Source: Thereva unica (taxonomy: Eukaryota; Arthropoda; Insecta; Diptera; Therevidae). From it: a stretch of 64,000 nucleotides of DNA. The notes under the pieces are model-generated. The model made no database searches. It saw only the letters and a program-made list of their open reading frames with translations, and was not told the origin of the DNA. Positions 43,217 through 55,075 of this stretch are shown here, piece after piece (the first letter of the stretch is position 1; each line of letters begins with the position of its first letter). A program made the translations under genes and the position numbers. The stretch spans positions 143,702,876 to 143,766,875 of the forward strand of contig OX465281.1 of the NCBI GenBank assembly GCA_949987705.1. The letters are read 5' to 3'.

Positions 43217-44315
43217 ATGGCGGGTCCCCAGTTTTGTAAGCTGTGTTCTTTGGAAATCTTCCAAGACGGAATTTCCTGTGATGGTGTATGTGGTGGCGTT
43301 TTTCACCTTACCTGCCTCAACGTTCGAGTTAGCTTCGGCTCCTAGAGGGTCAACTTTCACTGAATGCTCCGACATTCAACCCTGCCACGTCCTAAGACTT
43401 ATGAAAGACATCTCTGATGTCTTCCTTGATAGTCATGAGAAAGTCATGGGACGTCTAAATTCTTTCTCTGGAAATATCCCACATTTTCAGATGTTAACCG
43501 ATGATGTCCAGTCGATCAACGTCCGGCTCGATACATTGACCGCCACCCTTGCTTCTGTTGCGACCAACTCGGGTACTCTTATGAATAAATTCCAAGAATT
43601 GTCGCAACGGTCTTTGACTCGATCGACGACATACATTCGGCGCTCCTCAATCCTGTCGCTACTTCCTCCTGACTGTTAACTCCTTAGCTCCTCTTCTTCC
43701 GATATTAGATGACATTAAAAGGAGTACGAAGCGTGTTCGGGCGGATATGGAACCGCTGTCTATAGCAGTGTTACAAAATCACAATGCCCAGAGTTCCCTA
43801 TCCTTAAAATTAGAAAGCGTCAGCGATAGAATAAACTCCCCCTCAACGTTGGCAGTATCTGTTGGCGCCCTGCAGGTAGGGGAGCAGCAGCTGCTCTCTG
43901 CACCCTGCTCCACGGCTATTTCTAAAACGGAGGATGACGCAGCTACTTTAAATCTCACAGCCTTAAACGACCCGACCACAATACTTGAACAAGCCCCTTC
44001 GATGGAGGCTGCCTCCAGTCTGGCTCCTAACAACCCGAAAACCCGTAGAAAGCATGGTAAACGCAGACGTAGTCGTAAAGTCAACGCTGCGGATGCCGCC
44101 CCTGCAAACCCCTCCACTAGTCCGTGGGATGCTGAGTCTTCGGCAACCTGCGCCAATTTGATAACGGTACCCAGATCATCGCGAAATATTTTCATTTCGC
44201 GTTTCTCCCCTGAAACCACGTGCGAGGCAATTAAAGAATACCTTAGGGCTAAAGCAGTACAGTTTCCTGCAGGAAGATCAGCAATGTTTCCAAACCGGTT
44301 GCGTCTTTCGTCCTG
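43217..44315 (+). pseudogene. ORF1 of the CR1/Jockey-group element, with PHD-type zinc finger
   Basis: The frame from ATG 43217 gives MAGPQFCKLCSLEIF and continues with C21, C25, H30 and C33. This is the C-x2-C...C-x3-C-x4-H-x2-C start of a PHD-like finger. It stops at 43343. A second frame carries on through ECSDIQPCHVLRLMKDISDVF and a helical segment (INVRLDTLTATLASVA) to 43679. A third (43747-44316) has a low-complexity linker, a basic patch KTRRKHGKRRRSRK and then RNIFISRFSPETTCEAIKEYL, a C-terminal block seen in ORF1 proteins of insect elements of this group. The whole is one nucleic-acid-binding protein broken by frameshifts. Confidence 0.65.
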
Positions 44316-44449
44316 ACTGCACCGCCCAATACCGCTGAAAAGCTTTTAGACTCGACGTTCTGGCTTCCTGGTGCCTTTTCAAAGTGTTTTATTCCCCGCA
44401 CGCGTGTACAGCGTATTTCTGACACTTTACAGGTTTCAAAAAACTTAAG

Positions 44450-47167
44450 ACACTTTCCCTCTATTACCAAAACGTGAGGGGAATCAGATCCAAAACCCAA
44501 GATGTGTTTCTGTCGACTTCGGCCAGCGATTTCGATATAATCGCTTTTACAGAAACATGGTTACATAGTGGAATTCTGAATGCCGAACTTTTCGATACCT
44601 CTTTCCAAGTTTTTCGGAGGGTAGATATATTGACTCGGAGGCTCGTGGATGTGGTGTTCTACTTGCCTGTAATAACCTTCAAAATGTTGCTTAATAACGC
44701 TTCCTAATTTTTCAAACTCTCTGGACATTGAGATCCTCGCTCTTAAAGTCTCCCTTGTCCAGAACAGCCTATTTTTAATTTGCTGTTACATCCCACCAGA
44801 TATGTTCAGCACTCTTGACGATAGAGGTCAAAACCTCTACGATATTCTAATCTCTTGCACAAATCATATCGTAGATATGATGGATCCCAAAGACGAACTC
44901 CTACTCGTAGGCGATTTTAACTTACCCAATGTGAAATGGGTAACTTGCGATAATGACGATAACTACCTTCCTGAAAACAACCTTAATTCTAGGGAATCCA
45001 GCTTTCCGAGTCAGATAACATTAATGTTGAGTCTAGCTCAATTGTCTTGTCGCCTGTCGATAAGTATCACCCTCCTCTCCTACTGAGCAATTGTTCTACT
45101 TTTAACAATAAGCTAATCCCAGAGGAGTCAACCTTTACCTTCAACTTTAAAAAAGCCAACCTCGAAGAACTCTCAACCAAGCTCACTTCGGTTGATTTCA
45201 ACTTGTTGCTCTCGTCTAATGAGTTGGATGTTGATGAAGCAAGATTTTACTCCGCCCTGTACGAAACCTTCGCATCCTGTGTACCTATTGAGCCGTTAAA
45301 GTCATCCAGATCAACCCGCCCCACCCCCCGTGCTACAACAATGAGTTGAGACGTACCAAAAACTTGAAGAATAAACTGTGGAAAACCTACCTAAAAAGGA
45401 AAAACACTGTGAGTTTCCATGCATTTCTCAATTGCTAACCAATTTCATGCTCTCTCCGAAGCCCTCTATAAAGAGTACCTCAGGAACATGGAAAGTAAAG
45501 AGTATGATGATCCTAGGGCATTCTTTCAATTTATCAACACTAAGAAAAAAGTTGATAACTACCCTTAGACCATGCAATACGAGAACTCTCTTAGCTCTAA
45601 TTCATCCGAGATTTGTGACAAATTTGCATCATTCTTCCTTAAATCTTTCTCCAACCAGATGAAGACAATTTTCGACATATCAATGCAATTCGAACGGCCA
45701 AAAACTTATCCCTGTCTATAACCAGGGAAGATATATCGAAACATATAAATGAACTTCCGCAGGATTTCTCGTCAGGGCCTGATGGAGTTCCTCCTGCTGT
45801 TCTAAAATCCTGTGCAGGGGCCCTACTGTCTCCTCTTTTATGTTTATTTCAAAAATCCCTAAATAAAGGGCGCTTTCCAACCTTATGGAAGAACTCTTTT
45901 ATAATACCTGTCCATAAAAAAGGCTGTAAAAACGAAATATCTAATTATAGGCCAATTGCGAAGTTACCGTCTATACCAAAACTCTTCGAATCTATTATTT
46001 ATTCTGCTATCGCCCCTATCTGCAAGAGGCTTATCTCAACAAACCAACCTGGTTTTCTTGCAGCCCGTTCCACTACTACTAATTTACTGAGAACTCTCTT
46101 CACACACAGTTAGAGGCTTTGTTACTGGCTGCCAAACTGACTGTGTCTATACAGATTTTAGTAAGGCTTTCGACAAGCTCTCCCACTCTATTATAGTTCT
46201 TAAACTAAAGAAATTAGGATTTCCTCATGCCCTTGTGGATTGGTTCCAGTCGTACTTAGCCGATAGAACCTACCAGGTTCTATTCCGCGGAGTCAAATCG
46301 AAGAACATCGAAGCGTCCTCTGGAGTCCCACAAGGGAGTCATCTTGGTCCTCTCCTTTTTATTTTATCAATTGACGATATTGTTACTCAGCTAAGGCACT
46401 TTAAAATCCTTATTTACGCTGATGACATCAAGCTGTATCGCCACATTAGGAGTATAGAGGATTGCAAACTTCTGCAAGCAGATCTAAACACCTTCTATTC
46501 TTGGTGTTCCAACAACAACCTTGTGCTTAATATTAGTAAATACGAGATCATGACTCTTTGTAGGAAACGTGGTGTTATGACTTATGACTATACTTTCCTT
46601 GACAACAAGGTCTCCCGTACTGAATCTGTAATCGATCTTGGGGTTAGGTTAGAAAGTAAGTTGGATTTCTCCACCCACATCAATTATATCTCCTCCAAGG
46701 GCAATTCAGTCCTGGGATTTATAAAAAGAAGGTATAAAGAGTTCAACAACCTCCTCATCACTAAACACCTGCACGTATCTTTGGTTAGGCCTTTGCTTGA
46801 CTACGCTTCCCAGGTATGGTCTCCTTACTACTCCTCCCATGTTAGTAGAATCGAATCGGTTCCAAGGAAGTTCGTCCGGTTTGCAATCAGCCACCTCCTG
46901 TGGGATGACCCACTTGCTCTTCCGCCTTATGAGAACAGACTTAAATTGCTCAGCTTAAGCTCTCTCCATAAGCGCCGTGAGGTCGCTGACGTTATATTCG
47001 TTCATCGACTGATGAATGTCAAGGTGGACTCTGGTTTCTTAAGAAGCCGCACGCCATTTAGAGTGAATAACTACAACCTGAGAGGTGAACCTCTCTTGCA
47101 CATTAATTCCTCTAACACCAATTATGGCATGTTCGAACCCGTTAATCGCATGCTTATAAAATACTAA
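44450..47167 (+). pseudogene. ORF2 of the CR1/Jockey-group element (endonuclease and RT)
   Basis: Endonuclease blocks: LYYQNVRGIRSKTQ (44,460), IIAFTETWLHSGI (44,540) and ELLLVGDFNLPNVKW (44,900). RT blocks: SSGPDGVPPAVLKSC (45,770), NSFIIPVHKKG and NYRPIAKLPSIPKLFE (45,900-45,990), and QPGFLAARSTTTNLL. After a frameshift near 46,110 come VYTDFSKAFDKL and then an open 310-aa frame (46235-47167) with SSGVPQGSHLGPLLF, YADD (46,417-46,430) and a C-terminus ending NRMLIKY. At least four frameshifts or stops lie before 46,235. The RT end is well preserved, so decay is moderate. Confidence 0.8.
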
Positions 47168-47352
47168 CAACAATAGGAGTGTGTTTAGCTTGCTAACTAG
47201 TGAAGTTGTCCTTAAAAGAACCCTTCTCAATGTGGCGTGACTCTCTGCGTGCCTCACTCCCCTTTTTAGTTTTTGCATGCTTCTCTGTTTGATGTTTTTG
47301 ATCTTTTATGTTTTTTAATATTTTATGTTTGCATGTCTCAGCTGAGCCACGA

Positions 47353-48379
47353 CGGCACACAGTGCGGCCGATTCCCAAAAAGCTGGCCAAAAGTCGATAA
47401 ATCAAGTAATTGATTCAAAATTTCTTACTTGGGGGTTTTCGGAGTCGCTGATTACGAATTTGATATTAAAAATTAGAAAAGCCACCCCCTGCAACCCCCT
47501 TTGGCCCCCCTCTCGTGAAATGGCGTATATTATTCAACATAATCAAGATGCATGTCAATTTATAGGTTTTCGAGATCGCTGATTACGAATTTGTTATTAA
47601 AAATTAGAAAAGCCACCCCCTTCAACCCCCTTTGGCCACCACTATCGTGAAATGGCGTATATTATTCAACATAATCAATATGCATGTCAATTTATAGGTT
47701 TTCGGGGTCGCTGATTGCGAATTTCATATTAAAACTTAGAAAAACCACCCCCTTCAATCCCTATTGGCCACCCCCTCGCGTGAAATAGCGTATATTGATC
47801 AACATAATCAAGATGCATGTCAATTTATAGGTTTTTCAAAATCTTCTTAAAAAAAAGCGGGCAAGTTGGGGCAGCTAAATCTTGCTTTATTCTGTTACTA
47901 ATACCTCAAGGAATAACCTCCATCAAGTTTCAGAGCGGAACATCGCGGAACTTTTTTCTATTCGCATGATGACTTACACAGATTATTTGATTTTAAGCGA
48001 TAAAAATTACTAATAATCGTGGTGTCACTAAAATTTTTGGCATGGGAAATCACCCTTTGTTATTTTTTTTTTTACATTCTACTTACCTTCAGAAGTTGAT
48101 TACATTTTTGGTATGGCTATCCACGACGATCTTAATTTTTTACACAATGTTTAAACAACACTCTGCTAAATGCACATTCGCAAGAACCATTTGACAAATC
48201 AAAACAGCTATCGTTGCGACTGTTGTAATGGAGCAAGTACGAGAAAAGAAACAACACTATGTATGATTTCTGGTGATTGTGGGTGTATTGAAGCCAACTG
48301 AACAAAAAAAACCGCCCTATAAGAAATTTTTTTTTTGACGTTTGGCCAGCTTTTTGGGAATCGGCCGCACTGTGCGGCA
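47353..48379. mobile_element. Transib-like non-autonomous DNA transposon, 1,017 bp
   Basis: The element spans 47358-48374 and is flanked by CGGCA on both sides (47353-47357, 48375-48379). The TIRs are 38 bp with one mismatch, beginning CACAGTGCGGCCGATTCCC. CACWRTG ends plus a 5-bp GC-rich TSD are the marks of the Transib superfamily. The left part (about 47,433-47,830) holds three ~132-bp tandem units, each with TTTTCGG.GTCGCTGATT and GTATATTATTCAACATAATC. No transposase frame is present, so it needs a helper. It interrupts the 3' UTR of the CR1-type element, which is therefore older. Confidence 0.8.
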
Positions 48380-48455
48380 GTGGTAAATTGTTTCTCAGCC
48401 CTGTTGAGAAGTGCACCTTCCGGGCTAAAAGGTTAACTCGTATAACTCGTATAAA

Positions 48456-48987
48456 CAAATATGCCCACATGTATATACGCGTAAGCGTATCCTCATAGAC
48501 GACCTACTTATATAAAAATGTGTATATAATGTACAAAATATACGTAACTATGCCTAGATACAATAGGGTGGCTATGAGTCGTAGGCAAAGTTACGCACTA
48601 CTCCTGATGCACGGGCAGACTTTCTATAGATAAACCTATATTAGGCTTGGTATAGTCAGTATACCTTCAAAATCGAAGAATTACCACGTGGCGCGCTTTG
48701 TTAAAATTATGCCACAAAAATCATTATAGTATTAAAGTTTTTATTCAAAAAAAACTATTTATTACTTAACTTATTTAATACTTAAATTTTATCCCTACCA
48801 GTACTACCCGTTTAAAAATGTGGCAGGGGCATTAGTTCGTTATGCGTACTAGTAGTTACGGTCACCGTGCAGCTTCGTGCGATTCGGTTGCAGGTTAGGA
48901 GCCGCAAGTTTTATGTTTACTCGGGATAGTACTTTTGTGTTTCCAGAATTTACCTTCACATACTCACCAACCATTTTTGAATAAGAG
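48456..48987. other. No recognised gene
   Basis: AT-rich with no frame or element end noticed before RTE similarity begins at about 48,988. Confidence 0.5.
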
Positions 48988-49216
48988 TTTATTTTCTTCA
49001 CAACATCTAAGTCACGATAACGCTCGTAGATCTCGTTATTGTAAAGACTCCGGAATTGTCCTTAATAACATAAGGCGCCCACGCTAAGTGCTAAGAGCCC
49101 ACGTTTCAGATGCATATGCGAGTACCGGTGCTTCGATTAAAACAGCCTTGATAGACTACAGTAGGCTTTGTTGGCTTTTAACAGTCGCGTGCGTATTTCT
49201 GGTTCCATGCTATAGG
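48988..49216 (-). pseudogene. RTE fragment, left part of an interrupted copy
   Basis: The plus strand follows the intact copy's 36,770-37,085 region (TTCTTCACAACATCTAAGTC, CGCTCGTAGATCTCGTTATT, CGTATTTCTGGTTCCATGCT) with internal deletions. It stops exactly at the CTATAGG target duplication of the 4.9-kb element and resumes at 54,117. Confidence 0.75.
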
Positions 49217-49259
49217 CACAGAGTACTTAATATACAGAGGGAACAACGAAGAACAAAAT

Positions 49260-50920
49260 GTGTTATCAAATTATTTTGAAGTAAAGCTTTTGCAAGCTTT
49301 TTGTGAGAGACAATATCAAATTTGAAGAGAGAAAATTCTGTCCAATTTAACTTTTTCTCACGACTTCGTTGGCGCAGCAACAAGCGCCGGGCAGAGGGTC
49401 TTACCTTACACACATACATATAAATAATGTGCCAGCATATTATTATGGAGAAAGTTGATAGGAGCATTCCGGTGCGGTAAGGGAAACTCGAAAGGGAGGG
49501 AGGTTTTTTCTAGTCCCAAACATCTGCTATGAGTGTTTTTTTTTTCATTTATGCACGTACGAAGAAAAAAACAAAGTTTTCTGCCCATGAACAAAATTAA
49601 ATTTTGGTGGATAGCATAAAAAATCTACCTTTCTGGTTTAACTAAGGAATATTCTCGGGGATATTGGCTTTTTATTGTTATTATTGTAAAATGTGAGAGT
49701 ACTTAGTTTGTTTTATTTATATGTAACTGATAAAGAAGAATTGTTGTGGGCATCTTTGTTATGATGTACGACAGGGTATGTAAAGTAAATTTCACCTGGT
49801 GTGTTTTTTTAGGGGGGTTAAAAGGGATAAAATTTAGTTTTTCATGATTAGCTCGAAAACTATTGATTTTTTAGATATATAATTTTTATAAAAATTAAAC
49901 TTCATTAAATGTTCACAAGAAATGGAAGGAAACTATTGTAGCATACATTTTTAACCGTCAAAGACCTACAATTATATGGTGCGGATTTTTAAAACCAGGG
50001 CTAAAGATGACTAACTAACTTACTATCAAACCTAATGGCAAAAATTGCGATACCAGTTTTATTATTTGATGAATCCCATCAGCTGACCAACCAGCAACGA
50101 TGATTCATATAAAGTAAGTTGTCTTCCTGTTTGGAGACAGCGCTCGCCATCCCGGCACTGAAGTGGTCGTTAGGTCAGGTTAAAATGGCTGCCCACTTAA
50201 GCCCGACATTGGGCACATTGTGATGCCATCCTATGTAGTGTTGGAACAAAGTTCAGGCCATTTTAAGCCATTTTGAGCTTTTGATAAAGCGACAGAGGTT
50301 AGGAGCACCAATATTTTGCAGCTCGCTTAATCCATTAAGCAAGGGTGAGCCAAGGAAGGTCTTTTTTTTCTTCCGAGGGCGGGACATGTACAGAGAATAT
50401 GGGAGACAGTTTCTTCTTCTTATTCATTACCACAACTTCTTCATAAGTCGTTGTGGGGAAGTTCTAATCTTTCGGCGTGCGGGGCAAAGGTACAGTGACC
50501 GGTCAGCACCTTTACTATATGGCTTACCTCATTTTTGGTTCAACTGAACAAGAGATGTTGAACGCTTTGCGTCCAAAGTTGGCCACATTGCATGAAGAGT
50601 GCGGCACACCGTTGCTGTGATCCAACTCAACCCAGCTCGAGCCAAGCTGATTTTCCTCACAGCTTGTTTGTAGGAGGCAAGGGCATTCCCATCCGGGTTA
50701 AGTGGGGTGTGCTTTCCACTTCGTTTCCCTGTCTGCAAGCTCATCACCAGCAGGTCGTTACCAAAACATTTTTGATTTGATATGGTCCTGTAAATTGAAT
50801 TGGTTGAAGCTTATGACTTTCTCTGGTGGTAAAAAAAAAAAAAGATGGTCGTTCATATGTGGTTAATACGAGGTCGTTAAGTGAATACGGTTTATGCGAT
50901 GTATGCATCCATCCATTAAT
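49260..50920. other. Interior of the 4.9-kb element, left part
   Basis: No recognised coding frame. A GC-richer patch at 50,090-50,770 includes GTTAGGTCAGGTTAAAATGGC, a word reminiscent of dispersed repeats in fly genomes; I cannot name it. Frames there (50281-50547, 50529-50747) show no domain. Confidence 0.4.
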
Positions 50921-50921
50921 G

Positions 50922-52010
50922 ACTTCTTCTTATTTAACGGCTCTACAATTGCTTTACCGTCCCGCCCTCTCGTAACTATTCTCGCCACCAATCCCGATTC
51001 TATCCAGCCATCCTTCCAGCGAACGTTGGGTTTCCCTCGCTATCGCCCTCATAGATGTTACCGTAGAGAACTTTCCGATCCTGTCCATCTTCACTCATAA
51101 GAGCAAGATACCCTGTCCACCGGGACCTACCGCTCTTTGATTTCTCCACAACATCTATGTCGCTATAACGCTCGTAGATCTCGTCGTTGAAAAATTTTCG
51201 GAATTGTCCTTTATCTCCATCATCTTTGGCACTACAGCCGTCTGTGAGCCTGGGCCTCCTCAAGAACTTTCGTTCAATGATCTTGGTCCTGTATCTCTGT
51301 GTTCTGGTTGGTAACCCAATTGTAATTCATTTTTTTGTCACCTTTATATCTCTTCCTAGGTCTTGTAACCCTAATCGCTCTGGCCTTTGGAGGAACAGGA
51401 AGTTTGGGGCACTTCTGCAGGCATTCCCATTACATGTCCTATCTAATGTAGGCGTGACATATCTATGGTTGTGGCAGGTTCTTTATATATTTAGTACAAT
51501 TTGGGGTTGTATCTTCTTCACAACAATTTTCCGAAGGAAGTTACTGTCGAACAAGGTTAAGAGGTTAGAGTGCTTGGATTTGAAGTGTCTTGACACACTG
51601 CAGTAGGTTTTGTTGGCTTTTAGAAGCCGTGCGCGTATTTCTAGTACCATGCTATAGTGGGCTGCTACTATTGACTCAAGGTAGGTAAATACTTTTACCA
51701 CTTCAAAATCGTATTCCTCTACCTTGATTGTGGGACCAATGTTAGGTGTTCTTGCAGACGAGGCCACCATATATGTACTTTGTTTAGCTTTCGTTGATTT
51801 GCAGTCCCAGCTTTCGTGCCGCCGGTTCAATCTGGGTGAAAGCTACTTGTACTGTTCTTGATGGTCTTCCGATGATGTCAGTGTCATAAGCCATCAGTAT
51901 TTGTGGAGGATTCTGCCCTTTAATGTCACCCCTGGATTATTTTCTCCAACACTAAGTTGAAAAGGACAAGCCGGTCGGAGTCCATTATAGATCAGACCTA
52001 TAAGGACAGT
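50922..52010 (-). pseudogene. RTE relic nested in the 4.9-kb element
   Basis: From the left the plus strand has the family's AAG-like tail (CTTCTTCTTATTTAACGGC), as at 36,518. The minus strand gives NDEIYERYSDIDVVEKSK and RSRWTGYLALMSED (51,000-51,190). Further right come TPNIGPTIKVEEYDFEVVK and IRARLLKANKTYCSVSRHFK (51,540-51,760), then QEAFTQ-type remains near 51,840 and a last match to about 52,010. A divergent stretch of about 200 bp at 51,290-51,500 separates the blocks. Many stops. Confidence 0.75.
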
Positions 52011-54030
52011 GGTCCGGACGTTTAAATCCTTATCGCAGATAATGTCATTTAAAATTTTCCAGCCGAATGACATGCAATGAAGATGAAGATTTTACTTTGT
52101 TAGATGCTGTGAATTATAATCAATGTTAAACAAACGTAGGGGGTGTTCTTGTCAAGGACTTACTTTCTTTGTAAGTCGATAATGAAAATTTTAATGAAAG
52201 TACTGGTATTTAGAAGATGCACTTGATACCGTTGTTTAAGCACTATTTCTACCAAGAGGTGTCGAAAAACACTTTTCAAAGTATGCGTGTGGAAAATGCT
52301 TAGTAGAGAAACCATTGATTTGTAAAAACTGTGATATTAAATAAGGAAAAAGTTTCATTACAGTGCTGTTTTTATGATTACTGTTTTTTCTTGTTACAAA
52401 GATTGAAAAGACACCGTTTGGTCAAAATAGGTACACACAAAATCGTGGTAGAAATAGTGTTAAAAAATAATTTCTCAGATGAGGCTTCTATAAACTAATA
52501 TATGTTCAAAACAAAGGTTGAACATTGTAATAATTGCAAGAATATTTATTAAAACAAGGAGAATGGCTTGGACTTAAAAATGAGTCCCTTTTAAATAGTA
52601 AAAATTACATAAACAGTACTAATCCGGGGTCTTACATTCGCCTTGACAACTTCTTTTTGATTTGGGTAAAGCTCATATCAAAATTTTTGGGAAGGGGTTT
52701 AGTGAACGGTCGCAAGAAATTCCATTAAATCAAAACCTATGCAAAAGTGCTATACCAGAAAAGACAGAAACATTGCTAATAACGATTAATAAATAGCTTG
52801 GTGTACTGTATGCCCTCCATATTTCCCTCTTATCCTCTTTGTTCTTGCCGTATATGCAAATATAGTTGTGCTTGTTTGATCACAACAAATCGTGGGTTGT
52901 GCCTACGTTTTAAAATGCGCCTACGGTGGTGTTATATACTATGCAAAATATAAACTCGCAAAATATAAATTCGAAGGAGTATATACTATCGTTTGTGAAA
53001 AAATTGCATGATCTACAGTTGCTATTGTAATTATTTTTGCGATAAAACCTACCATTTAAGAGATTTGTTTTTGAATGTTGGATCTTGGAAAATTTTGTAA
53101 AGTAAGTTTGATAGATTGGACTAGATGTATTTTTGTTCCAGTAAGCACTTTGGGAACGAGTCCCCCAAATTTTGACAGCAAGTGGTGTCACGGCTCCCAA
53201 GTTGTGTTCAAAACATCAGGCCAGTTCAAAGAAAAGTGTGTTTAAAATGCATGAATACGATGCAACTAACAAAAATGTCAAATATTCCAAGTAACTCCCA
53301 AAAAAATTGGAAAATTAGGAGTTCGAAACAAAGTGGAAACATATTTGTTTTTGATATAACGTGTAAATTGAATAAATAAACCACCTGGTTCCACTATTAG
53401 AGCAGGCAGCAAAGGAACTTTCGACCGCGTCATCGCGTCACAGGATAAATTTTCTATATTAGGATAGTATTTTTATAATTGTGTTAGGAAACGTTGAGTT
53501 GCCAAGGTATATCCTGGTACCATAAGGGATATATTATTATAAACAGTTATTTTATAACAAAACGAAAATTAAAATTGTAACAATTTTGTAATACATATTT
53601 TTGGACGGATTTAGAACTAGAAATGTAATATAACTTTTTTTCGTAAAGTTAATAATTTAAATACACATTAATCTTTAAAAATTAAAAATTTTCCAATCAT
53701 TTTACAATTCTTAATTTTTTATATCATCTAAACTCCCAAAAAATCTTATTAGCAATTTTAGTATTTTAATTGTTTTTTATATTTTTAGTGCGCCAGCCTA
53801 ATCGTTCGTTTACGAAAAAAAGTTAGTTAAAAACAATAAAGACCCATTTCATTTTGTTATCACAATCGCAGGTAGAAAAATATTCTTTTCCTTTCCAAAG
53901 ATTCTATTTCAGTTCATTACTATACTACCACACCAAAAAGTTATTGCGCACACACATCCTGCTTAGCAGTGAAAAACTTGAAGAGAGAGTCATGATGAGT
54001 TTCGCTCTCAAAGAAAACAAAAAGCTCGGA
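52011..54030. other. Interior of the 4.9-kb element, right part
   Basis: AT-rich, with only short frames (for example 52910-53200 minus, 53182-53379, 53854-54066) and no motif I recognise. Confidence 0.45.
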
Positions 54031-54116
54031 TGGGTTACGACTTGTGACCCATTTTGGACGTCGTAACCCATTGTTCCTGTTGTTCCCTCTGTATGTTAAG
54101 TACTCTGTGCTATAGG

Positions 54117-55075
54117 TACATGTTCCTCGTGTTCCTCTACCTTGATTTTGGGAGCAATGTTAGGTGTTCTCGTAGACGAGGCCACCATGAACTTTGTTTT
54201 GCTTTCGTTAATGTGCAGTCTCAGATTTCCTGATTTCCTGTTGTTTTTCTTCCAATGATGATTGTTGGGGATGCCGAATTCTCTCATGGCTTTGTAGAGT
54301 TCTTCTCTGACTAGGCTATCATAGGCGGCTTTATAGTCTATGAAGAGGTGTTGAATTGAGTTTTGATATTCTAGAAACTTTTGCGTGATCTGATCAGTTG
54401 TTGATTTGTCTCAGCTGAAGCCACACTGATAATGGCCTATGATGTTTCTGGCATATTGAGCCATTCATAAATCTTTTGGTGTAATGTAGGCCCTCCATAT
54501 TTAACCGCTGGGATGCCATCTGCACCCGAGGGCTTGTTGTTTTTGAGCCGGGTTATGGCTCTGCTAACTTCTTTGGAGCTTGGTACCGGCGCACAGTATC
54601 ATCAGATTGGTGGAGCCTCTGAAGCATCAGTTATCCCGCCATTTAGTAATTCATGAAAGTGCTCTTCCCATCGCTGCAAGATGCCTTTAAGATCGGTGAT
54701 CAGATTCTTTTCTTTGCCCTTGCAGTATGTGCAACGTGGTGTGAATTTCGTCATATTGCGGACTCTTCGGTAGAACTCCCGCGCCTGGTGAGGCCGCCGT
54801 TCTCTGTAATTCACTTTCTGTGAATTCTCTTATCGTGTTCTCTGAGACTGCTGCATTGCTCGATACGCAGCGTTCTTATGTTCAGTTGCCAGCTTGCATT
54901 CATTATCGAACCAGTCGTCATACTCAGGATTTTGCAAAATAACATTCCCTATCCATCTCATCTCCTGATGGCGGTAATGTCAGCTTTATACTTTCACAGC
55001 GTATCGGCGAGCTGTTCTGTACAGAGTTCGAACATTCCATAAGAAAATTCGTAAATCGTTCTGTTTGAAAGGATT
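54117..55075 (-). pseudogene. RTE fragment, right part of the interrupted copy
   Basis: It continues the copy begun at 48,988. The minus strand shows LRLHINESKTKFMVASSTRTPN (54,210), the MREFGIPN block, a FIDYKAAYDS-like block (54,330), RRPHQAREFYRRVRNMTKF and GILQRWEEHFHELLNG (54,800-54,640). Then come QEMRW at about 54,970 and a further upstream stretch reading YKADITAIQEMRW-like with stops. It therefore reaches further into the endonuclease than the copy at 36,518-39,331. Several internal deletions. Confidence 0.75.

Larger units (their letters stand above)
42700..48455 (+). mobile_element. CR1/Jockey-group non-LTR retrotransposon, split by a DNA transposon
   Basis: ORF1 remains at 43217-44315 and ORF2 remains at 44450-47167. 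A 3' UTR is interrupted at 47,357 by the Transib-like element and resumes at 48,380. It ends near 48,455 with a short direct repeat (AACTCGTAT twice). CR1 elements typically end in short direct repeats rather than poly(A). The 5' limit is not defined and 42,700 is only a guess. Frameshifts in both ORFs make it inactive. Confidence 0.7.
49210..54116. mobile_element. 4.9-kb TIR element of unrecognised family with 7-bp TSD
   Basis: TIRs of 31 bp with one mismatch (CACAGAGTACTTAATATAC at 49217; complement ending at 54109) enclose 4,893 bp. CTATAGG lies at 49210-49216 and again at 54110-54116. The duplication could be read as 5-7 bp depending on whether the terminal G belongs to the TIR. The host sequence on both sides is the same RTE copy, which proves an insertion. 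Near the right end an 11-bp stem (TGGGTTACGAC/GTCGTAACCCA, 54,032-54,070) forms a hairpin. I see no transposase frame. A decayed RTE (50,922-52,010) is nested inside and the rest has no gene I recognise. Confidence 0.75.
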
